The position numbers were made by a program, and so were the translations under genes. DNA of 64,000 bases from Rhodococcus sp. OK302 (GTDB lineage: Bacteria; Actinomycetota; Actinomycetes; Mycobacteriales; Mycobacteriaceae): contig NZ_NPJZ01000001.1 of the NCBI RefSeq assembly GCF_002245895.1, forward strand, positions 2,640,501 to 2,704,500. Reading direction: 5' to 3'. Below the pieces are notes generated by a model, which did no database searches, was not told the DNA's origin, and was given only the letters and a program-made list of their open reading frames with translations. Positions within the stretch are counted from its first letter, which is position 1, and each line of letters begins with the position of its first letter. Below are positions 41,501 to 64,000 of this stretch, piece by piece.

Positions 41501-44500
41501 ATCAAGCTCGCGGCAAGTGAGTACCGTCTGGTTGTGGCGAACCACCACATCATCCTCGACGGCTGGTCAATGCCGTTGCTGCTCCAGTCGCTTCTGGGTC
41601 ATTACGCGATGCGCGGGAATATTCCCGCGCAGACGCGGGCACTGAGCTACCGGAACTACCTGGCCTGGCTGGTTCAGCAGGATCGTAGTGTTTCCATGGA
41701 CGCCTGGGCGCAGGCGCTCGGTGGCGTCGAAGAGCCGACGTTGTTGGCTCCCACCGTCTCCGGCCAGGAGTTCAGTGCGCTGTCGCAGAAGCTGCAGCTC
41801 TCGCTCAGCGAATCGGTTACCGCGTCACTCACCGGTTTGGCTTCCCGTTTGGGCGTCACTGCCAACACGATCGTTCAGGCTGCCTGGGCAATCCTGTTGG
41901 GACGCTTGACCGGGCGCCAGGACATTGTCTTCGGTGCCACGGTCTCCGGCCGTCCGCCGCAGCTCGACAGCGTCGAGAAGATGGTGGGCCTGTTCATCAA
42001 CACGCTTCCCGTGCGAGTGCAGTTGGACTTGGCCGAGTCCGTCGAGGCTTTGCTTTCGCGGATTCAGATCGAGCAGGCAGGACTGCTCGATCACCACTAC
42101 CTCGGACTGACCGACGTACAGAGCGCTGCCGGTGTCGGCGGATTGTTCGACACCTTGGTCATCTTCGAGTCGTACCCAGTGGACCGTGAAGGTCTTGCGG
42201 CACAGGCAGAGTTCCTCGACGGGATGATGATCGACGATGTCACGTCCGACGACTCGACCAACTACCCGCTCACTCTCCTGGTGGGTCTGGACGACCAATT
42301 GCACGTGACGCTCCGGTACCTGCCGGACTTCTTCGACGAGTCGTACGCTCAGGCTCTGTTGGGCCGCCTCGAAACGTTGCTGACCGAAATCGGTGAAACT
42401 CCCACTGTTGCAGTCGGAGACATCGAGATCATGACCGCCGCCGAGCGCACTCTGGTGCTCGACACGTGGAACGACACTGCTCAGGTGACGGTGGGTGGGT
42501 TGTTGTTGGATGGTTTCGATTCGGTGGTCAGTGAGTGCGGCGCCTCGCGGGCGGTGGTGTTCGGCGAGCAGGTGCTGTCGTATGCGGAGTTCGACGTCAA
42601 GGTGAACAGGCTTGCTCGGTATCTGATCGGGTTAGGGGTGGGTCCGGAGTCGTTGGTGGGGTTGGCGGTTCGTCGGTCGACGGATTTGTTGGTGGGGTTG
42701 TATGCGATTGTGCGTGCGGGTGGGGCGTGGGTGCCCCTTGATCCTGATGCGCCGTCGGCTCGTAACGAGTATGTGTTGGAGACGGCTGATCCGGTGTGTG
42801 TGGTGTCGACGGAGCGTGATGGTTTCGCGGCGTCGGGTCGTCGGGTTGTGTGTGTGGATGTTGTTGATGTGTCTGGTTTTTCGGGTGCGCGGGTGTTGGA
42901 TGTGGATCGGTTGGGGCCGTTGCGTTCGGGGAATGCGGCGTATGTGATTTTCACGTCGGGGTCGACGGGTCGTCCGAAGGGTGTGGCTGTTTCGCATGGG
43001 GCGATTGTGAATCAGTTGGAGTGGATGCAGGCGGAGTATCGTTTGGATTCTTCTGATGTGTATTTGCAGAAGACGGCGACGACGTTCGATGTGTCGTTGT
43101 GGGGGTTTTTCATGCCGTTGCGGGTGGGGGCGACGTTGGTGGTTGCTTCTGCTGATGGTCATCGGGATCCGGGGTATTTGGCGTCGGTGATTGATGAGCA
43201 GGGTGTGTCGGTGACGGATTTCGTTCCGACGATGTTGTCGACGTTTTCGTCGTTGGTGGATCCGGGGTTGTTGGGTTCGTTGCGTGATGTGTTGGTGATT
43301 GGTGAGGCGTTGCCGGTGGAGGCGGTGCGGGAGTTTGCTGCGGTGTCGTCGGCGCGGGTTCATAATTTGTATGGTCCGACGGAGGCGGCGGTGTCGTTTA
43401 CGTTTGCGGATGTGACGGCGGTGGGGTCGTCGGGCAGTGTGGTGTCGATTGGTGTGCCGGAGTGGAATTGCCGGGTGTTTGTGTTGGATTCGCGTTTGCG
43501 GCCGGTGCCGGTGGGTGTTGCGGGTGAGTTGTATTTGGTGGGGGTGCAGTTGGCTCGGGGGTATGTGGGTCGGCCGGATTTGAGTGCGGATCGGTTTGTG
43601 GCGTCTCCGTTCGGGTTGGGGGAGCGGATGTATCGGACGGGTGATCTGGTTCGCTGGAACGCATCTGGTGACATCGAGTACATCGGTCGTACTGATTTTC
43701 AGGTGAAGTTTCGTGGTCAGCGGATTGAGTTGGGGGAGATTGAGGCTGCGTTGTCGGCGCATGGGTCGGTGTTGTCGGCTGCGGTGTTGGTGCGTGGCAG
43801 TGTGACGGGTGATCAGTTGGTGGGGTATGTGGTGCCGGCTGTGGGTGCGTCGGTTGATGTGTCGGTGTTGCGGGGGTTTGTGGGGGAGCGGGTGCCGGGT
43901 TATATGGTTCCGGCGGCTGTGGTGGTGTTGGATGCTTTTCCGTTGAATTCGTCGGGGAAGTTGGATCGGGGGTTGTTGCCGGAGCCGGTGTTTGAGGCTC
44001 GGGTGTTTCGGGCTCCGGTGTCGGTGGTGGAGTTGGTGGTGGCGTCGGCGTTTGTGGGTGTGTTGGGTGTTGATCGGGTGGGGTTGGATGATGATTTCTT
44101 TGCGTTGGGCGGCAACTCGCTGATCGCAACTCGAGTTGTCATGCGCATCGCCGAAGAACTCGATTCCGCTGTCCCCGTGCGTCTTCTGTTCGAGGCGTCG
44201 ACGGTGCAGGAACTGGCAGCTCGCCTCGAAACGCATGTCGGTGAAGGAACTCGCCTGGCGTTGACACCGCAGGATCGGCCGGAAGAAATTCCGCTTTCCC
44301 TGGCGCAGCAGCGTATGTGGTTCCTGAACCGATTCGACGGTTCAGCCGGCGCCTACAACATGCCGTTTGCGCTGCGGTTGAGCGGTGACCTCGATCTCGA
44401 GGCAATGCGCGCCGCGATCCGCGACGTAGTCGCACGTCACGAAACCTTGCGTACTGTGTACCCGGAAACGGATTCGGGACCTGTCCAGGTCATCGAGCCC

Positions 44501-47500
44501 GTGGGATATACGCCGGTCGAGCTCGACATCGAGAATGTGCCGGAAGCCGAGATCGTCGGCAAGCTGGTCGAATTGGCATCAACCCGATTTGACGTGACAG
44601 CTGAAATTCCGCTGCGGATTCGGTTGTTCCAGGTTGCTGCACACGAGTACGTCCTCGCTGTAGTTGTGCACCACATTGCAGCCGACGGTTCGTCGACCAC
44701 CCCGTTTGCCCGAGACCTTGTAATGGCTTACGCGGCCAGGGCCCAGGGAACGGCGCCGGGTTGGACTCCGCTCGATGTCCAGTACGCCGATTACAGCCTG
44801 TGGCAGCGCGAGGTTCTGGGCAGCGAAGACGACACCGAATCGGTTGCCGCCGAGCAGATCGGTTACTGGAGTAAGGCCCTGGCTGGGCTGCCGGATCAGC
44901 TCGATCTGCCGACCGACCGGCTGCGTCCGGCTGCGCAGACGTATCGCGGCGGTTACCTCCCCTTCGAGATCGACGCGGAGATTCACCAGGGCTTGTCGGC
45001 GTTGGCCCGTGCGCAGGGAACCACGCTGTTCATGGTGACGCACGCGGCGTTTGCAGTCCTGCTGGCTCGGTTGTCCGGTACCGACGACATTGCTGTCGGT
45101 ACTCCGATCGCCGGTCGTGGTGAGCGGGCGCTGGACGAGTTGATCGGTATGTTCGTCAACACCCTGGTCTTCCGTACACACGTTGACGGCGGCGAGACTT
45201 TCACAGAACTGCTTGCCCGCGTACGTGAGAACGATCTGCAGGCGTTCGCTCATGCCGACATTCCGTTCGAGCGATTGGTCGAAGTTCTCAACCCGGCGCG
45301 TTCGACCGCTCGTCATCCGCTGTACCAGGTCGGCTTCCTCTTCCAGAACATGGAACAGGCCAGCCTGGAGTTGCCCGGCCTCACGGTCAAGGGACTCGAT
45401 ATCGACAACGGTGTCGCGCAGTTCGATCTCCAGTTGATCGTCGGCGACAACTACGACGAACGTGGAGTCGCAAAGGGCATTTCGGCGGTCTTCAGTTACG
45501 CACACGATCTGTTCGACGAGTCGACAGTCCAGTCGTTCGCCGATCGGTTTATCGCCGTACTGGCGTCGGTCGTTGCTGACCCGTCCGTAGTGGTCGGTGA
45601 CATCGGACTGCTCGACTCCCTCGAATCGAATCGTGTTCTGCATGAATGGAATGCAACGGATCACGACACTGATTCCGCTTCGACACTCGTCGATCTGTTC
45701 GACGAGCAGGTGGCGGCTCACAGCGATTCCGTTGCGCTGGTCTACGGACATACATCGTTGACCTATGCAGAGTTCGACGACAAGGTCAATCGCCTTGCAC
45801 GTCATCTGATCGGCCTCGGCGTCGGCCCGGAGTCGTTGGTGGCGTTGGGAATGCGACGATCCATCGACCTGGTGATCGGCATGTACGCGGTCGTCAAGGC
45901 CGGTGGCGGTTACGTTCCGATCGATCCGGATCATCCGGCCGATCGCACCGCCTACGTACTCGACATGGCAGCGCCGGTTTGTGTGCTCAGCACAGAGCGT
46001 GATGCCCCGTCGCTGGCGGATATCGACTCCGTCATCGCTATCGACACTCTCGACCTGTCCGATGTCTCCGGTGATCCGGTGCGCGTCGGCGAGCGCATCA
46101 CACCACTCCGTGCGGGAAATACTGCGTACGTGATCTTCACGTCGGGTTCGACGGGTAAGCCGAAGGGTGTAGCAGTTTCGCACGCCGCGATCGTCAATCA
46201 GCTTCTGTGGAAGCGCGATCAGTACGGTCTCGATCAGACCGATGCGATGCTACTCAAGACAGCGGCGACGTTCGACCTCTCGGTGTGGGAGTTCTGGTCC
46301 GCGTTGACCTCCGGTTCACGCCTCGTCATCGCAGATCCCGACGGGCATAAGGACGCCGAGTACATGCTTGCGCTCATGGCGCAGGAGAAGGTGACGACGC
46401 TGCACGCAGTTCCGTCGATGTTGGCGATGCTTCACTCTGCGGCCGACGGAAGCCTTCCCCAGTCTCTGAAGCGTGTGTTGGCCATCGGTGAGGCATTGCC
46501 GGCGGCAACAGCGAGCGAGTTCCGCAAGGTCTCTGATGCGGCATTGGTCAACCTGTACGGACCGACCGAGGCAGCCGTATCCGTGACCGCGCACAACGTG
46601 GACGGACGCGACATCACGTCGGTCTCGATCGGTGCGCCGGAATGGAATACGCAGGTCTACGTCCTCGACGAGCGTTTGCACCCCGTCCCCGTCGGTGTGA
46701 CCGGTGAGTTGTATCTGGCCGGAACACAGTTGGCTCGTGGCTATCACGGCCGAGTCGATCTCACGTCGGAACGCTTTGTCGCCAACACCTTCGGTGAACC
46801 CGGCAGCCGTCTGTACCGCACGGGCGACCTCGTCGTCTGGCGCGAAGACGGGGAACTCGAGTACGTCGATCGTGCCGACTTCCAGGTCAAGATCCGTGGC
46901 TACCGCATCGAACTCGGTGAGATCGAAGCTGTCCTCCGCAATCAGCCGTCGGTGGAAGCTGCTGTCGTAGTGGCGAAAACCGATCCGCGACTGGGTGATC
47001 GACTGGTCGGCTACCTCGTGCCGCCGACAGATGCAAGTATTGATCTCGATGCGGTGAAGTCGGAACTGATTCGTGAATTGCCGAGCTACATGGTTCCGTC
47101 GGCCTTGATGGTGCTGAGCGAACTGCCGCTCAATATCAACGGCAAGATCGATCGAAAGGCGTTGCCGGAGCCTGAGTTCGAGGCTACGGAATTCCGTGCT
47201 CCCAGTAACCCCGTCGAAGAAATCGTGGCTTCGGTGTTTGCCGAGGTCCTCGGTGCACCGCGCGTTGGGTTGGACGACGACTTCTTCGAACTCGGCGGAA
47301 ACTCTTTGATTGCAACACAGGTCGTGGCGCGTTTGGGTCAGGCCCTCGATGCACAGATCCCGGTGCGGATCATCTTCGAGTCATCCACCGTCGGCGCACT
47401 GGCGTCAAGGGTGCTCGAACATGCCGGCTCCGGTTCGCGTGCACAGTTGGTGCCGCAGGATCGGCCGTCGCAAATTCCGTTGTCGCTCGCTCAGCAGCGG

Positions 47501-49138
47501 ATGTGGGTGCTCAACCGTCTCGACAGCAGTTCTGCTGCCTACAACATTCCGGTGGCAATTCGGATGTCCGGGGATCTCGACGTGGCAGCGTTGGAGTCGG
47601 CCGTATCTGATCTTGTTGCGCGCCACGAGATTCTGCGAACGTTCTATCCGGACCAGGGGGACGGTCCGACGCAGTCGATTCAGTCGAAGTCGGCGGCAAC
47701 CGTCGACATGGCTGTGCTCTACGTCGGTGAGGACACGATCGCGGCAGAGGTCGCCAAGACTGTCGGCCAGGGCTTCGACGTGACCACGCAGGTTCCGCTA
47801 CGAGTACGTCTGTTCCAGATCACGCCCACCGAACATGTCTTGATCGTGGTCGTGCACCACATCAGTGGCGACGCTTTCTCGATGGCGCCGATGATCCGAG
47901 ACACGATGGTTGCCTACACCGCTCGCACGGACGGCGCCGCACCGCAATGGGCACCGCTCGAGGTTCAATACGCGGACTACACACTGTGGCAGCGTGACGT
48001 CCTCGGTTCCGAAGACGATCCGAACAGTGAACTGTCGACGCAGCTTTCGTACTGGGCGCAGGAACTCGCCGGCGTTCCGGAACTTCTGGAACTGCCGACG
48101 GACCGTCCACGCCCGCCGACCCAGTCGATGAAGGGTGCCGACTTCCTGTTCACGCTCGGAACCGATTCGACGCGTCGTATCGCCGAGATCGCCCGCGAGC
48201 AGAACTCGACGGTCTTCATGGTCGTGCACGCGGCGTTCTCGGTGTTGTTGTCCAAGCTCAGCGGCTCCAACGACATCGCAATCGGTACCCCGGTAGCCGG
48301 TCGTGGTGAGCGAGTTCTGGACGACTTGGTCGGCATGTTCGTCAACACGCTGGTCCTACGCACTCAGGTCGCACCGTCCACCACGTTCGTAGACCTACTG
48401 CAGCAGGTGAAGGAGAAGGACCTCGCGGCGTTCGGCAATGCGGACGTCCCGTTCGAGCGTTTGGTCGAGCAGGTCGGTCGGGAGCGCTCGCACGCCTACT
48501 CACCGCTGTTCCAGGTGATGCTGACGTTCCAGAACATGGCACTGGGCACGTTCGCCCTACCGGGCCTCGAACTCTCGGCGGTCGACGACGGATTCGATTC
48601 GGCCATGTTCGATCTCCAACTGACCGGCATCGAGGAGTTCGACGAGGACGGCCGTCTGTCGGACATTCGGATGCGATTCACCTACGCAACCGATCTGTAC
48701 GACGCCTCGACGATGGAGGTGTTCGCGGCCAGGCTGCGGGCCGTCGTAGACGCCGTCGCGGCGGATCCGACTGTGGTTCTGCGCACCATCGACATCGTGA
48801 CGGACACGGAGCGGGCACTGATCGAGGCTGCTGAGCCGAAGACGGTCGAGGACCTCCCGGATCTGGCTGCTGCCGCCGCAGCGGCGGACCCGACCGCAGT
48901 GGCATTCACCCACGGTGAGCACACCGTCACCTTCACGCAGCTGGCAGAAAAGCTAGCCGCGACAAAGGCGACGATGGGTGCGGTTCTGGGCGCCGACGCA
49001 CAGGCTTCGGTGTCGCTGAACGGTCTGGCTCCGGGCATTCTGCCGGCGCTCGGCGCTGACGGAATTGCCTCGTTGGTGAGTTCTCTCATCACTGATGCGC
49101 AGATCACATCAGAGAAAGACACCGGCGCGATTGGGTAA
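20501..49138 (+). CDS. Giant non-ribosomal peptide synthetase 1, eight modules plus a terminal C domain
   Basis: A single uninterrupted frame of about 9545 residues. GTG 20501 is preferred to GTG 20495 because the ribosome binding site ends 8 nt before it. Domain order is C-A-T, five C-A-T modules, E (after T6), C-A-T, C-A-T, then C and a tail. C1 is EntF-like (HHTILDG) and should condense an acyl or aryl starter. C2-C6 and C8 are LCL type. C7 after the epimerase is DCL type (HHIILDG). C9 has HHISGDA. T1-T5, T7 and T8 have GGNSL; T6 has GGDSI, as expected before an epimerase. The ten-residue specificity codes read from the A domains are DVWDFILVSK, DLKNFGSDVK, DALFVGAVAK, DFWNVGMVHK (Thr), DFWNVGMVHK (Thr), DALFGGVIVK, DVWDLILVSK and DLWHLILVSK (final Lys assumed). 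There is no thioesterase. The last C domain must receive its aminoacyl group from the A-T that begins NRPS2, 121 bp downstream. Confidence 0.95.
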   Translation: MNSLGNGKLESGKSEVGSSPEDGQRSGAFPLSAAQLGMWFAQHLDPSVPVNIAQYVELRGALQLNVLRESCADAGRELGSAFVRIFEVDAQPFQIIDNTLDDSVGYVDVRSEADPHDAAMRWMRADRSRPIDMLEDRLISATILRLGQDRYYWYTRVHHTILDGFGASTFVTRVAELYSARVEGREPTPNEASDLRDVYEVDSKYRKSNRFDTDRQYWAEKISDLDEVSSLAGRSAPPEPVSRIDSAALSNHVEALLARFLERVENTTVAGAVVAAFAAYLAQMTGREDVSLSLPVSGRTTAVLRRSGGMVSNVVPLRLKITAETTVQELLDSVGSEMSGALRHQRYRHEDMVRDGSGPGQGGFFGPWINIMMFSTELAFGPLVGELHILSTGLIEDLGVNLYQSVGESRTHIDFESNPNLYSAAEAERNHSRFVEFLEKFISAETSRRVWDLSVASDEERKRVALWNRTGYHVLSQSITEPFERQVGKTPDATALIFEGNSLTYGEFDAQANGLARKLIAMGVGPESLVGLAIRRSLDLMVGMYAIAKAGGAWVPVDPDHPADRTAYILDSARPVCVLTTARDAVDFPLGTRVLEIDGFAEAELDTRPVVDADRLAPLRYSNTAYVIYTSGSTGRPKGVAVTHAAINNQLQWMNAEYQLAASDVYLQKTATTFDVSLWGFFMPLRVGATLVIATPDGHRDPMYVASKIAEHRVTITDFVPSMLTLFTANAPAGSCDSLRHVFVIGEALPPETAVAFRELCGARLHNLYGPTEAAVSVTYYEACAADTTSVPIGLPQWNTQAYVLDAHVRPTPIGQPGELYLAGIQLARGYVGRPDLSSDRFVANPYGPAGERMYRTGDLVRRREDGNLDYIGRTDFQVKFRGQRIELGEIETVLLAHPDVSQAVVLVTQTPTGDQLVGYIVPSPRRSIESAVLSEFAGRSLPSYMVPAALMILEALPLNTSGKLDRAALPDPVFESAKQYREPRTEAERVVADVFAEVLGVDRVGIDDDFFELGGNSLVATQLVTRVGSALGVQLGVRELFESTTVAALAARAESVAGSAKSVAPLTAKPRPDVIPLSLAQQRMWFINRLDPSTPAYNLPFTVRLTGSVDPVALHAAVMDLLARHESLRTVYPDVDGTAQQVILPIERAAVELNPTKIRNSNLDAALVAIAARGFDVTVEIPVRVALFEVSSTDFVLVMVLHHIAADGLSFRPLARDLLVAYSARNENSVPAWMPLPIQYADYALWQREALGSEDDPRSESARQISYWRTALSGLPDQLDLPTDRVRPAVASNHGAKHHFRISERTTRKLNELARSNNASLFMVLQAAYAALLSRISGTTDIAIGAPIGGRGDQALNDVIGMFVNTLVLRTTVDLDEPFVDLIQRVRDSGLAAYAHADVPFERLVEALNPPRSRARHPLFQVALTAEISAKRELEFSGVKAVAAELEVPIAKFDIELMISEGNDGADGFDGLEATLTYATDLFDASSMEKFANRLVRIVNAVVEDSAIKVGDIAVFGKDEASQVLDWSVGTRTAAPSSSILSAFYRSVDSDPSAVAVSDQTRVLTYEELDRRSTVLARSLETAGVGVGDVVALTVTRSWQWVVAMLGVWKVGAAYAPIDPSFPQERIQSILEDTDASCVVSAQAVDLSIPVLVVESEDSTDVAVIRPIDPWVGARAKDHLGYVISTSGSTGRPKPTMVPMGGIENTVTWYRSELPEDGPILVASSPSFDLTQKNVWAALANGVPLHLSGAGFDPQEILATIEAGGVRVANLSPSAFIALSDADLDGVLSQLDVAFLGGEPIQISRLAHLMRDGVRIVNSYGPTEASDVVSALAATSEHISGVPIGTPIPNIDLFVLDTRLHAVPAGMIGELYVSGVGVGRGYGGRFDVTAERFVANPFVTGGSRMYRTGDLVRWNDQGQLDYVGRSDFQVKLRGLRIELGEIETALVALDTVVQAVVLMHSDERLGDQLVAYVVGDGQSVIDPDALSPAIAATLPEYMIPSSFMIVDEIPLTSNGKLDRRALPVPVFEVRNFRAPTTPVEEIVAQVIADVLGAERVGLDDDFFALGGNSLIATQVTSRLGKALDTSVPVRMLFDVSTVEALAARLEVHAGSGGRRALVAQARPAHIPLSLAQQRMWFLNRFDTDSAAYNITFALHLTGTLDVVAMEQALEDVLARHEVLRTVYPDTDSGPVQSVLDVAQIFRGLDVVDVDESDLEDSIAAVGSTTLDITVDAPIRVRLLTRNDNAHVLAIMVHHIAADGWSMAPLGRDVMIAYSARKDGIAPQWHPLPVQYADYSLWQREVLGSEDDSASLMSQQISFWTETLSGLPDQIELPLDRPRPDVASMRGERFAFEISADVHARLDAVARENNATLFMGLHAALAVLLARLSGTSDIAVGTPVAGRGDQALDDLVGMFVNTLVLRTDVDSSAPFTDLLQATSDVALSAFGHADVPFERLVDVLSPTRSQARHPLFQVVLSLQNLAQTELELPGLAVKAVEIDTTTAKFDLELSATESIGVHGELQGISAEFTYAADLFDADTVEGFAQRLIRILESVVANPAITVGDIEILDSDERLALTDVHGPEGISGTLAEILVNAASVNPAAEAIRYGDVTITYQDLDARSSQLARVLIAQGVGPEDRVAIAIPRSVESVLALWAVAKTGAAFVPVDPTYPVDRVAHMISDSGAALGLTTSEFASTLPTATTWMALDEAEFEATRAAQPTASIGVLELRAPIREQNAAYVIYTSGTTGLPKGVVVDNAGVANFCAEQVERYELSADARTLHFASPSFDASVLELLMAFGAASTMVIAPTSVYGGAELAEILQLHSVTHAFITPAALASVDPAGLDALRVVVVGGEASSRGLVSKWAVPLPDGSVRGFFNAYGPTESTVASNISDTLTAFDRMNIGGPVRGMSARILDDRMQPVPVGVAGELYVSGIQVARGYLGQPGLTSGRFVADPFGGPGDRLYRTGDIVRWIDGRIVEYVGRSDFQVKIRGFRIELGEIEAALTRCDGVAHAVVIVRTDEHFGDRLVGYVVPKSGATVVPATVTASVSKFLTGYMVPDAILVLDSIPLTAAGKTDTQSLPDPEFVAKTYQAPVSSAEEAVAQVFSEVLGVAHVGRNDDFFELGGNSLVATRVAARLGDALDTTVPVRALFEDSTVAALAARLEVHSGSGAVAALVPQTRPARIPLSLAQQRMWFLNRFEPESAVNNIPIAIRIAGALDVDALSQAIRDVIGRHEVLRTVYPDIDGVGYQEILPADVALELVPTALTAAELPEAVANLATAPFDVTSEIPLRAALYRVDSADYILMFVVHHISTDGFSMGPLTRDVMVAYEARTRHRVPEWAPLPVQYADYTLWQRSVLGSEDDSESIIAKQIAYWSAALADLPSQLDLPSDRTRPEVASGQGATVSFDLDVDLHDAINELALQSNSTPFMVVHAALAVLLSRLTATTDIAIGTPIAGRGDAQLDNLIGMFVNTLVLRTEVDPSMSFTELLASAREVDLQAFAHADVPFERLVEAIDPVRSRAHHPLFQVALTFQNLEHTTLQLSDLAITIDNADLALAKFDLQLTITERTNESGSAAGISASLTYATDLFDESTVTSFADRFASILRAVSADPSVVVGDVDVLAAGELDRVLSWSETGVDSGVSSTLPAWFDVAVSRFGDRTAVRFGDVSLSYGELSDRANRLARRLIAQGCGPESLVAVALPRSADLVVALLAVVQTGAGYLPVDPSYPVDRIEFMLADAAPVCAISWSGRELVLPVDLPVVDIDTVDLSGVDGSPISDSDRVAPLRTSNVAYVIYTSGSTGRPKGVQVPHSTVAKLFANTESVYGFDESDVWTMFHSYAFDFSVWELWGPLLYGGTLVVVDYVTSRSPEQFLELLARERVTVLNQTPSAFYQLAEADRLASESGAALELSLRWVVFGGEALELRRLSEWYGRRGDVSPTLVNMYGITETTVHVSHRVLDVVMAADASASVVGQAISGLQVFVLDRRLAPVPVGVAGEMYVSGVQLARGYLGQAGLTSTRFVASPFSAGEVLYRTGDVASWNADGDLEYLGRADDQVKIRGFRIEIGEIESAVLADVSVAQTAVIVREDSPGDQRLVAYVVPAIGASVSVDELRAGVAGVLPEYMVPSAFVVLDAIPLTVNGKLDRRALPVPSLRTRVFRAPTSVVEEVVAQTFADVLGIERVGLDDDFFALGGNSLVATQVVSRLGQALDASVGVRELFEASTVAELAARIGGYVGAGAQSALMPQERPAKIPLSFAQQRMWFLNRFDTASTVNNIPVAVRLTGSLDIDALRTAILDVITRHEALRTLYPEIEGIGYQQILEPEAVALALDVARINNEQLNTELYAFFGEHFDVTVEVPLRAKLFQVADSEFVLSFVIHHISTDGFSMGPLTRDVMTAYFARSNGQAPAWTPLPVQYADYALWQREVLGSEDDPQSVIAQQISYWNDTLADLPELLDLPSDRTRPEIASGRGSNHAFEIDPQLWADVEAIGQSANATPFMVVHSALAVLLARMSATTDIAIGAPIAGRGEAELDDLIGMFVNTLVLRTEVDPSMSFTELLASAREVDLQAFAHADVPFERLVEAIDPVRSQAHHPLFQVALTFQNLGQSALELPGLTVGAVEFDAAVAKFDLQFTLEESDTNSMSVTLTYATDLFDASTAATFADRFLRILRGVVADSAVAVGDVDVLVEGERNLLSAFSASSADSGVSSTLPAWFDVAVSRFGDRTAVRFGDVSLSYGELSDRANRLARRLIAQGCGPESLVAVALPRSADLVVALLAVVQTGAGYLPVDPSYPVDRIEFMLADAAPVCAISWSGRELVLPVDLPVVDIDKVDLSGVDGSPISDSDRVAPLRTSNVAYVIYTSGSTGRPKGVQVPHSTVAKLFANTESVYGFDESDVWTMFHSYAFDFSVWELWGPLLYGGTLVVVDYVTSRSPEQFLELLARERVTVLNQTPSAFYQLAEADRLASESGAALELSLRWVVFGGEALELRRLSEWYGRRGDVSPTLVNMYGITETTVHVSHRVLDVVMAADASASVVGQAISGLQVFVLDRRLAPVPVGVAGEMYVSGVQLARGYLGQAGLTSTRFVASPFSAGEVLYRTGDVASWNADGDLEYLGRADDQVKIRGFRIEIGEIESAVLADVSVAQTAVIVREDSPGDQRLVAYVVPAIGASVSVDELRAGVAGVLPEYMVPSAFVVLDAIPLTVNGKLDRRALPVPSLRTRVFRAPTSVVEEVVAQTFADVLGIERVGLDDDFFALGGNSLVATQVVSRLGQALDASVGVRELFEASTVAELAARLGSHMGGGSRLALTAQNRPAQVPLSFAQQRMWFLNQLDTTSAASNIPMAITLTGELDQAALYDAVMDVLKRHEVLRTVYPEVDGTGYQRILPAAAVPVNLAPVQVDASDIVSAVTEFCSAGFDVTTEVPLRATLFQVVDNSFVLAIVIHHISTDGFSMGPLTRDVMSAYYARSAGNTPTWAPLPVQYADYALWQREVLGSEADAESVLAQQIDYWARTLDGVPDQITLPSDRVRPAVFTGRGATLSFPVSAETHRGLLAVARDNQASLFMVMHSALATLLARLSGTADIAVGTPVAGRGEAELDDLIGMFVNTLVLRTEVDPGMRFRDLLASARETDLAAFAHGDVPFERLVDVLDPVRSQAHNPLFQVALAFQNLRQSQLTLPGLDIAEFDITETVAKFDLQLTLVEAVDGQGMTATFTYATDLFDEGTVVSFAARLTRILEAVVVDAAQPVGDIDILEIPERLELTSCRASSGISPKPLADILAETALQYPGNEALRFEDRSMTYAEVDAWSSQLARVLIARGLGAEDLVAVSIPRSIESVLLVWAVSKTGAAVVPIDPHYPADRIAHMVSDSGVAVGLTLEAEVAGLTDTVEWLAVDSAHCAELMAAQDSSPVRADERVRPVLPAHPAWVIYTSGTTGLPKGVVATGAGLASFSATQAQHYKVTPNSRTLHFASPSFDASMLELFLAVATGAAMVIVPTSIYGGDELTELFTSERVTHAFITPAALASMDPSGLDDLAVVGVGGEAYSPELMAKWADQPNRRRTFLNVYGPTETTIVTNVSEPLMPGDRMTIGGTIGDMAAFVLDTRLQPVPVGVAGELYLSGPQVTRGYHRRPGLSADRFVANPHGLPGERMYRTGDIVRWTDQFAVEYVGRNDFQVKIRGFRIELGEIDAALTAHSDVEFAATMGTTLASGATALVSYVFIGKDSAVSSAELSEFVSRTLPAHMVPASIMVLSDMPLTPAGKLDRKALPEPVFEVKEFRAPTTEMERILSEVFADVLGLDQIGTDDSFFAQGGDSIMSIQLVSRAKGRGILFSPKDVFENKTVAALAEVAVFGSDADVATVLAEIEGGGTGWMPLTPIERFMFERPGSYQRFNQLLTLELPQGIDRTGVVETLTAVIDHHDMFRSRLVNDQRGPGLSVSEPGTVDADALVRRVSVDPAVAEAELTAIASGALDDALGRLNPAAGVMAQFVWIDFGDERTGRLIVAAHHLIVDGVSWRIIVPDLISAWAQRSGGTTPVLEPTGTSMRTWAHSLAAESRSDKRLAELARWRTTLSTPDPVLGSRAFNPSVDVAATVERVRVEVPADVTETLLTTLPEVFRGGANDGLLAGLALALVRWRRERGISTEAALLQLEGHGREEGVVPGADLSRTVGWFTAAFPISLDLAGIDVDDAFNAGVAAGQSIKAVKEQLLAIPDKGVGYGLLRYLNDETRAELTKRSSGQISFNYLGRIVAEDIPAAAQELGWIPARDFSEVSAPEDPDMPANKVVDINAIVNDGAGGAVLEASFAFPSGLLTEAEVQALADLWVEALTALAKHARTTDAGGLTPSDVPLVTLTQQDLDGFEQRFPAVQDVWPLAPLQSGLLFHAVMAESTVDLYSVQMVLSLSGRVDADRLHAAAQSIVDRHPNLRTAFVVDGTGTPVQVVLGGVDVPWREIDLSEIADVTERTAELDRLLVEDQATHFDMSTPPLIKFTLIKLAASEYRLVVANHHIILDGWSMPLLLQSLLGHYAMRGNIPAQTRALSYRNYLAWLVQQDRSVSMDAWAQALGGVEEPTLLAPTVSGQEFSALSQKLQLSLSESVTASLTGLASRLGVTANTIVQAAWAILLGRLTGRQDIVFGATVSGRPPQLDSVEKMVGLFINTLPVRVQLDLAESVEALLSRIQIEQAGLLDHHYLGLTDVQSAAGVGGLFDTLVIFESYPVDREGLAAQAEFLDGMMIDDVTSDDSTNYPLTLLVGLDDQLHVTLRYLPDFFDESYAQALLGRLETLLTEIGETPTVAVGDIEIMTAAERTLVLDTWNDTAQVTVGGLLLDGFDSVVSECGASRAVVFGEQVLSYAEFDVKVNRLARYLIGLGVGPESLVGLAVRRSTDLLVGLYAIVRAGGAWVPLDPDAPSARNEYVLETADPVCVVSTERDGFAASGRRVVCVDVVDVSGFSGARVLDVDRLGPLRSGNAAYVIFTSGSTGRPKGVAVSHGAIVNQLEWMQAEYRLDSSDVYLQKTATTFDVSLWGFFMPLRVGATLVVASADGHRDPGYLASVIDEQGVSVTDFVPTMLSTFSSLVDPGLLGSLRDVLVIGEALPVEAVREFAAVSSARVHNLYGPTEAAVSFTFADVTAVGSSGSVVSIGVPEWNCRVFVLDSRLRPVPVGVAGELYLVGVQLARGYVGRPDLSADRFVASPFGLGERMYRTGDLVRWNASGDIEYIGRTDFQVKFRGQRIELGEIEAALSAHGSVLSAAVLVRGSVTGDQLVGYVVPAVGASVDVSVLRGFVGERVPGYMVPAAVVVLDAFPLNSSGKLDRGLLPEPVFEARVFRAPVSVVELVVASAFVGVLGVDRVGLDDDFFALGGNSLIATRVVMRIAEELDSAVPVRLLFEASTVQELAARLETHVGEGTRLALTPQDRPEEIPLSLAQQRMWFLNRFDGSAGAYNMPFALRLSGDLDLEAMRAAIRDVVARHETLRTVYPETDSGPVQVIEPVGYTPVELDIENVPEAEIVGKLVELASTRFDVTAEIPLRIRLFQVAAHEYVLAVVVHHIAADGSSTTPFARDLVMAYAARAQGTAPGWTPLDVQYADYSLWQREVLGSEDDTESVAAEQIGYWSKALAGLPDQLDLPTDRLRPAAQTYRGGYLPFEIDAEIHQGLSALARAQGTTLFMVTHAAFAVLLARLSGTDDIAVGTPIAGRGERALDELIGMFVNTLVFRTHVDGGETFTELLARVRENDLQAFAHADIPFERLVEVLNPARSTARHPLYQVGFLFQNMEQASLELPGLTVKGLDIDNGVAQFDLQLIVGDNYDERGVAKGISAVFSYAHDLFDESTVQSFADRFIAVLASVVADPSVVVGDIGLLDSLESNRVLHEWNATDHDTDSASTLVDLFDEQVAAHSDSVALVYGHTSLTYAEFDDKVNRLARHLIGLGVGPESLVALGMRRSIDLVIGMYAVVKAGGGYVPIDPDHPADRTAYVLDMAAPVCVLSTERDAPSLADIDSVIAIDTLDLSDVSGDPVRVGERITPLRAGNTAYVIFTSGSTGKPKGVAVSHAAIVNQLLWKRDQYGLDQTDAMLLKTAATFDLSVWEFWSALTSGSRLVIADPDGHKDAEYMLALMAQEKVTTLHAVPSMLAMLHSAADGSLPQSLKRVLAIGEALPAATASEFRKVSDAALVNLYGPTEAAVSVTAHNVDGRDITSVSIGAPEWNTQVYVLDERLHPVPVGVTGELYLAGTQLARGYHGRVDLTSERFVANTFGEPGSRLYRTGDLVVWREDGELEYVDRADFQVKIRGYRIELGEIEAVLRNQPSVEAAVVVAKTDPRLGDRLVGYLVPPTDASIDLDAVKSELIRELPSYMVPSALMVLSELPLNINGKIDRKALPEPEFEATEFRAPSNPVEEIVASVFAEVLGAPRVGLDDDFFELGGNSLIATQVVARLGQALDAQIPVRIIFESSTVGALASRVLEHAGSGSRAQLVPQDRPSQIPLSLAQQRMWVLNRLDSSSAAYNIPVAIRMSGDLDVAALESAVSDLVARHEILRTFYPDQGDGPTQSIQSKSAATVDMAVLYVGEDTIAAEVAKTVGQGFDVTTQVPLRVRLFQITPTEHVLIVVVHHISGDAFSMAPMIRDTMVAYTARTDGAAPQWAPLEVQYADYTLWQRDVLGSEDDPNSELSTQLSYWAQELAGVPELLELPTDRPRPPTQSMKGADFLFTLGTDSTRRIAEIAREQNSTVFMVVHAAFSVLLSKLSGSNDIAIGTPVAGRGERVLDDLVGMFVNTLVLRTQVAPSTTFVDLLQQVKEKDLAAFGNADVPFERLVEQVGRERSHAYSPLFQVMLTFQNMALGTFALPGLELSAVDDGFDSAMFDLQLTGIEEFDEDGRLSDIRMRFTYATDLYDASTMEVFAARLRAVVDAVAADPTVVLRTIDIVTDTERALIEAAEPKTVEDLPDLAAAAAAADPTAVAFTHGEHTVTFTQLAEKLAATKATMGAVLGADAQASVSLNGLAPGILPALGADGIASLVSSLITDAQITSEKDTGAIG
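20580..23660 (+). other. NRPS1 module 1: starter C, A1, T1
   Basis: C1 (about 20580-21890) resembles the EntF condensation domain, including a YWY stretch before HHTILDG. A1 (about 21960-23420) has [20 protein letters not shown] and YGPTEAAVS, giving code DVWDFILVSK, substrate unassigned. T1 has GGNSL near 23545. No A-T loading pair precedes C1, so the starter comes from another protein. Confidence 0.85.
23725..26820 (+). other. NRPS1 module 2: C2, A2 (unusual subtype), T2
   Basis: C2 has HHIAADG. A2 (about 25080-26580) reads [24 protein letters not shown] and [11 protein letters not shown], giving code DLKNFGSDVK. The phosphate loop is [11 protein letters not shown], with Pro in place of the usual final Gly. 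Substrate unassigned. The same subtype returns in module 12. Confidence 0.85.
26875..30005 (+). other. NRPS1 module 3: C3, A3, T3
   Basis: C3 has HHIAADG. A3 (about 28200-29765) has [18 protein letters not shown] and NAYGPTEST, giving code DALFVGAVAK, a hydrophobic pocket with substrate unassigned. The A10 motif is AAGKTDT, which keeps the lysine. T3 has GGNSL near 29880. Confidence 0.85.
30907..31050 (+). repeat. Short near-identical C-domain tract, copy 1
   Basis: 144 bp matching 34123-34266 with one difference seen. The surrounding C4 and C5 sequences are clearly diverged. This looks like a gene-conversion patch. Confidence 0.8.
31429..33201 (+). repeat. A-T duplication, copy 1 (module 4)
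   Basis: 1773 bp matching 34630-36402 at a constant offset of 3201 bp. Reading both copies side by side I found two differences: one coding Thr/Lys and one silent in the Tyr-Gly-Phe stretch. Confidence 0.95.
34123..34266 (+). repeat. Short near-identical C-domain tract, copy 2
   Basis: Partner of 30907-31050, at an offset of 3216 bp, distinct from the 3201-bp offset of the A-T duplication. Confidence 0.8.
34630..36402 (+). repeat. A-T duplication, copy 2 (module 5)
   Basis: Partner of 31429-33201. Identity begins abruptly in the C-A linker and ends abruptly after the T domain (GTTGCAGAGTTGGC), where the two copies diverge completely at the codon level. Confidence 0.95.
36470..41085 (+). other. 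NRPS1 module 6: C6, A6, T6, epimerase
   Basis: A6 (about 37800-39340) gives code DALFGGVIVK, hydrophobic, substrate unassigned. T6 carries GGDSI instead of GGNSL. The epimerisation domain (about 39633-41085) has [29 protein letters not shown] and FNYLG. Residue 6 should therefore be the D form, and it is the only epimerase in the window. Confidence 0.9.
41125..44225 (+). other. NRPS1 module 7: DCL-type C7, A7, T7
   Basis: C7 begins with [16 protein letters not shown] and has HHIILDGWS, typical of a C domain accepting a D-peptidyl donor. A7 gives DVWDLILVSK, one residue from the A1 code, so X7 and X1 are probably the same amino acid. The A7-T7 DNA (about 42485-44105) has atypical codon use. 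Confidence 0.88.
44285..47410 (+). other. NRPS1 module 8: C8, A8, T8
   Basis: C8 has HHIAADG. A8 reads [24 protein letters not shown] and [11 protein letters not shown], giving code DLWHLILVSK, substrate unassigned but related to A1/A7. T8 has GGNSL near 47300. Confidence 0.85.
47470..48815 (+). other. NRPS1 terminal C9 domain with HHISGDA
   Basis: A complete LCL-type C domain that ends the module row of NRPS1. The active-site motif has Ala where all other C domains in the window have Gly (HHxxxDG). The general-base His and the Asp are kept, so activity is likely. It should accept serine from A9-T9 of NRPS2. Confidence 0.8.
48838..49135 (+). other. NRPS1 C-terminal decayed A-like tail
   Basis: About 98 residues after C9. 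They begin like an A domain ([20 protein letters not shown], then a TVTFTQL segment like LTYxEL) but carry no A3-A10 motifs. They resemble the first 100 residues of NRPS2: both have EDLP-L-AA, DP, MG-x-LGADA and a closing LI-x-DA in the same order and spacing. Confidence 0.75.
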
Positions 49139-49259
49139 TATGAAGCATTTGCCCAGTGGAGAGCATCGAGACGGCACCCGTGGTGCCGGATCGACGCCTT
49201 CCGTCTGTTGTCAGTTAGTCCGGTTTCAGTTCGTGCGCAGTCAGTTGGAGGAAGTCTAG
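49139..49259 (+). other. NRPS1-NRPS2 intergenic region
   Basis: 121 bp with a small hairpin CGGCACC-cgt-GGTGCCG (49172-49188) and a strong ribosome binding site GGAGGAAG (49247-49254). No clear terminator is seen, so cotranscription is likely. Confidence 0.6.
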
Positions 49260-62939
<13,680 letters not shown>

Positions 62940-62944
62940 ACTCT

Positions 62945-62986
62945 CGGCACTGTGAGTGGCAGAGCTCATAGACACTCGCAGTGCCG
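62945..62986. terminator. Hairpin after NRPS2
   Basis: A 14-bp stem with one G-T wobble (62945-62958 with 62973-62986) encloses a 14-nt loop containing the palindrome GAGCTC. There is no T-run. It could be a partial terminator or an RNA processing or stabilising element between NRPS2 and NRPS3. Confidence 0.5.
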
Positions 62987-63102
62987 ACTGTCGGCGAGGC
63001 CCCCGGCTGTAACAATGACTGCGGGTTGCCGATGAGCTGTGGGGAGCCGGTACAGGCCTGCAAGCAAGTGGAAACAAGAATTACGTGAAGGTGAGTTGTC
63101 TG

Positions 63103-63156
63103 ATGGCGCCAGGGGTCGACGTATCTGCAGATCGATCACAGGACGTGATCGCATGA
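63103..63156 (+). CDS. 17-codon leader-like ORF overlapping NRPS3
   Basis: ATG at 63103 follows GAAGGTGAG (63087-63095) by 7 nt and encodes MAPGVDVSADRSQDVIA. The TGA at 63154-63156 overlaps the NRPS3 ATG (ATGA). The good ribosome binding site and overlap suggest translational coupling. The peptide has no recognised function, and the ORF could be chance. Confidence 0.35.
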   Translation: MAPGVDVSADRSQDVIA

Positions 63157-64000
63157 GCGCCGACGACGTAGCAGCAGTCGACATGACACCCGGGAAGGCA
63201 CGAGGAAGCCGCAAGCCTCGTCCCGCCCGCACACGACGGGTGCGAGTGCCGCTGCTACCTCAACTGCTGGCAGCTGCCGTCGACATCGATCCGGCTGCGG
63301 TCGCCATCCGCTTCGACGGACGGTCCGTCACCTACGCCGAGCTGGACGCGACGTCGTCGCAGCTTGCTCGCCTGCTCATCACGCACGGGGTGGGCCCGGA
63401 GGATCGTGTCGCGATTTCCATCCCACGGTCTGTCGAGTCGGTGTGCGCCGTGTGGGCCGTCGCGAAGGCGGGTGCGGCGTTTGTGCCCGTGGACCCGAAC
63501 TATCCGGCCGATCGAGTCCTCCACATGATTTCCGATTCGGGTGCCTCGATCGGTCTGACGGTGGCGGCCGTCGCCGGCGAATTGCCGTCGAGCTTGCCGT
63601 GGTGGGAACTCGACAGCGCGGAGTACGTGGCTCTCGCATCTGATGTCCCGGCTGAACCCGTGTCGTACACCGAACGCGTCGGAACCTTGCGCCCAGAACA
63701 CCCGGCGTACGTGATCTACACCTCAGGCTCAACGGGACGGCCCAAGGGCGTCATCGTCACACACGGCGGTCTCGCAGACCTCTGCGCCGAGCAAGTTGAA
63801 CGCTACGGTCTGACAGCCACTTCTCGCACTTTGCACTTTGCGTCTCCGAGCTTCGACGCTTCCGTGCTGGAATTGCTCCTCGCCTTCGGCGGCGGTTCGA
63901 CGATGGTGATCGCTCGTCCCGATGTCTACGGCGGAGACGAACTGGCTGAACTCCTTGTGGGGGAACAGGTCACACATGCATTCATGACTCCGGCCGCGCT
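63153..64000 (+). CDS. Non-ribosomal peptide synthetase 3 (N-terminal A domain, 3' truncated by window)
   Basis: An open frame from ATG 63153 runs off the end of the window (282 codons visible). AGGACG lies 7 nt upstream. A basic linker of about 30 residues (KARGSRKPRPARTRR) precedes an A domain with VTYAELD, a [11 protein letters not shown] phosphate loop, [15 protein letters not shown] and VTHAFMTPAAL. The readable part of the code is D-A-L-F, the same subtype as A3 and A6, so X13 is probably hydrophobic. It has no C domain of its own. C13 at the end of NRPS2 should serve it. The basic N-terminal linker may take part in docking. Confidence 0.92.
   Translation, partial: MSADDVAAVDMTPGKARGSRKPRPARTRRVRVPLLPQLLAAAVDIDPAAVAIRFDGRSVTYAELDATSSQLARLLITHGVGPEDRVAISIPRSVESVCAVWAVAKAGAAFVPVDPNYPADRVLHMISDSGASIGLTVAAVAGELPSSLPWWELDSAEYVALASDVPAEPVSYTERVGTLRPEHPAYVIYTSGSTGRPKGVIVTHGGLADLCAEQVERYGLTATSRTLHFASPSFDASVLELLLAFGGGSTMVIARPDVYGGDELAELLVGEQVTHAFMTPAA

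Overview
The window is GC-rich actinobacterial DNA, most likely Rhodococcus (erythropolis/qingshengii type). This is inferred from the leucine-catabolic operon content (TetR/accD1/accA1/fadE19/maoC/citE/scoAB, matching the Rv2498c-Rv2506 neighbourhood of Mycobacterium tuberculosis), GTG starts, ATGA/GTGA gene overlaps, and very large NRPS genes with Corynebacteriales-style domains. No rRNA, tRNA, CRISPR array, transposase or integrase was seen.

Layout. (1) 1-3.7 kb: 3' end of a Fis-type AcoR-like regulator, an aldehyde dehydrogenase and a zinc alcohol dehydrogenase, closed by a perfect 18-bp inverted repeat shared with a convergent M28-like peptidase. (2) 3.7-11 kb: ordinary chromosomal genes: the peptidase-like protein, an MMPL transporter, two coupled exported proteins (one with a PQQ-type propeller), and a GlsB/YeaQ-type small membrane protein with a strong terminator. 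(3) 11-20 kb: a small alarmone synthetase overlapping a TetR repressor (BkaR-like), divergent from a seven-gene operon for the leucine/isovalerate route: acyl-CoA dehydrogenase, biotin-dependent methylcrotonyl-CoA carboxylase, MaoC hydratase, CitE-type lyase, 3-oxoacid CoA-transferase. Five of the six junctions overlap by 1-4 nt, so the operon is translationally coupled. (4) 20.5-64 kb: a giant NRPS system of three collinear genes. NRPS1 (about 9545 aa) is C-A-T, five C-A-T modules, an epimerase after module 6, two more C-A-T modules and a final C domain. NRPS2 (4559 aa) is A-T, three C-A-T modules and a final C. NRPS3 starts with an A domain and runs off the window.

The NRPS assembles at least 13 residues. 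The specificity codes I can read give, in order: X1, X2, X3, Thr, Thr, D-X6, X7, X8, Ser, Ser, Ser, X12, X13. X1 and X7 have nearly the same code, and X2 and X12 have the same code. The first C domain is EntF-like, so the peptide probably starts with an acyl or aryl group supplied by a separate protein. No MbtH, acyl-AMP ligase, thioesterase, tailoring enzyme or exporter of the cluster lies in the window. They may lie downstream.

The most unusual feature is at the protein-protein seams. Both splits fall between a C domain and its A domain, and both are bordered by decayed A-domain-like sequence. The tail of NRPS1 resembles the head of NRPS2. The tail of NRPS2 is a degenerate A-core resembling the A domain that opens NRPS3. 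Other notable points are a 1.77-kb A-T segment present twice with only two differences seen, and four A-domain blocks with a codon style clearly unlike their surroundings, which suggests domain replacement or gene conversion inside the megasynthase.
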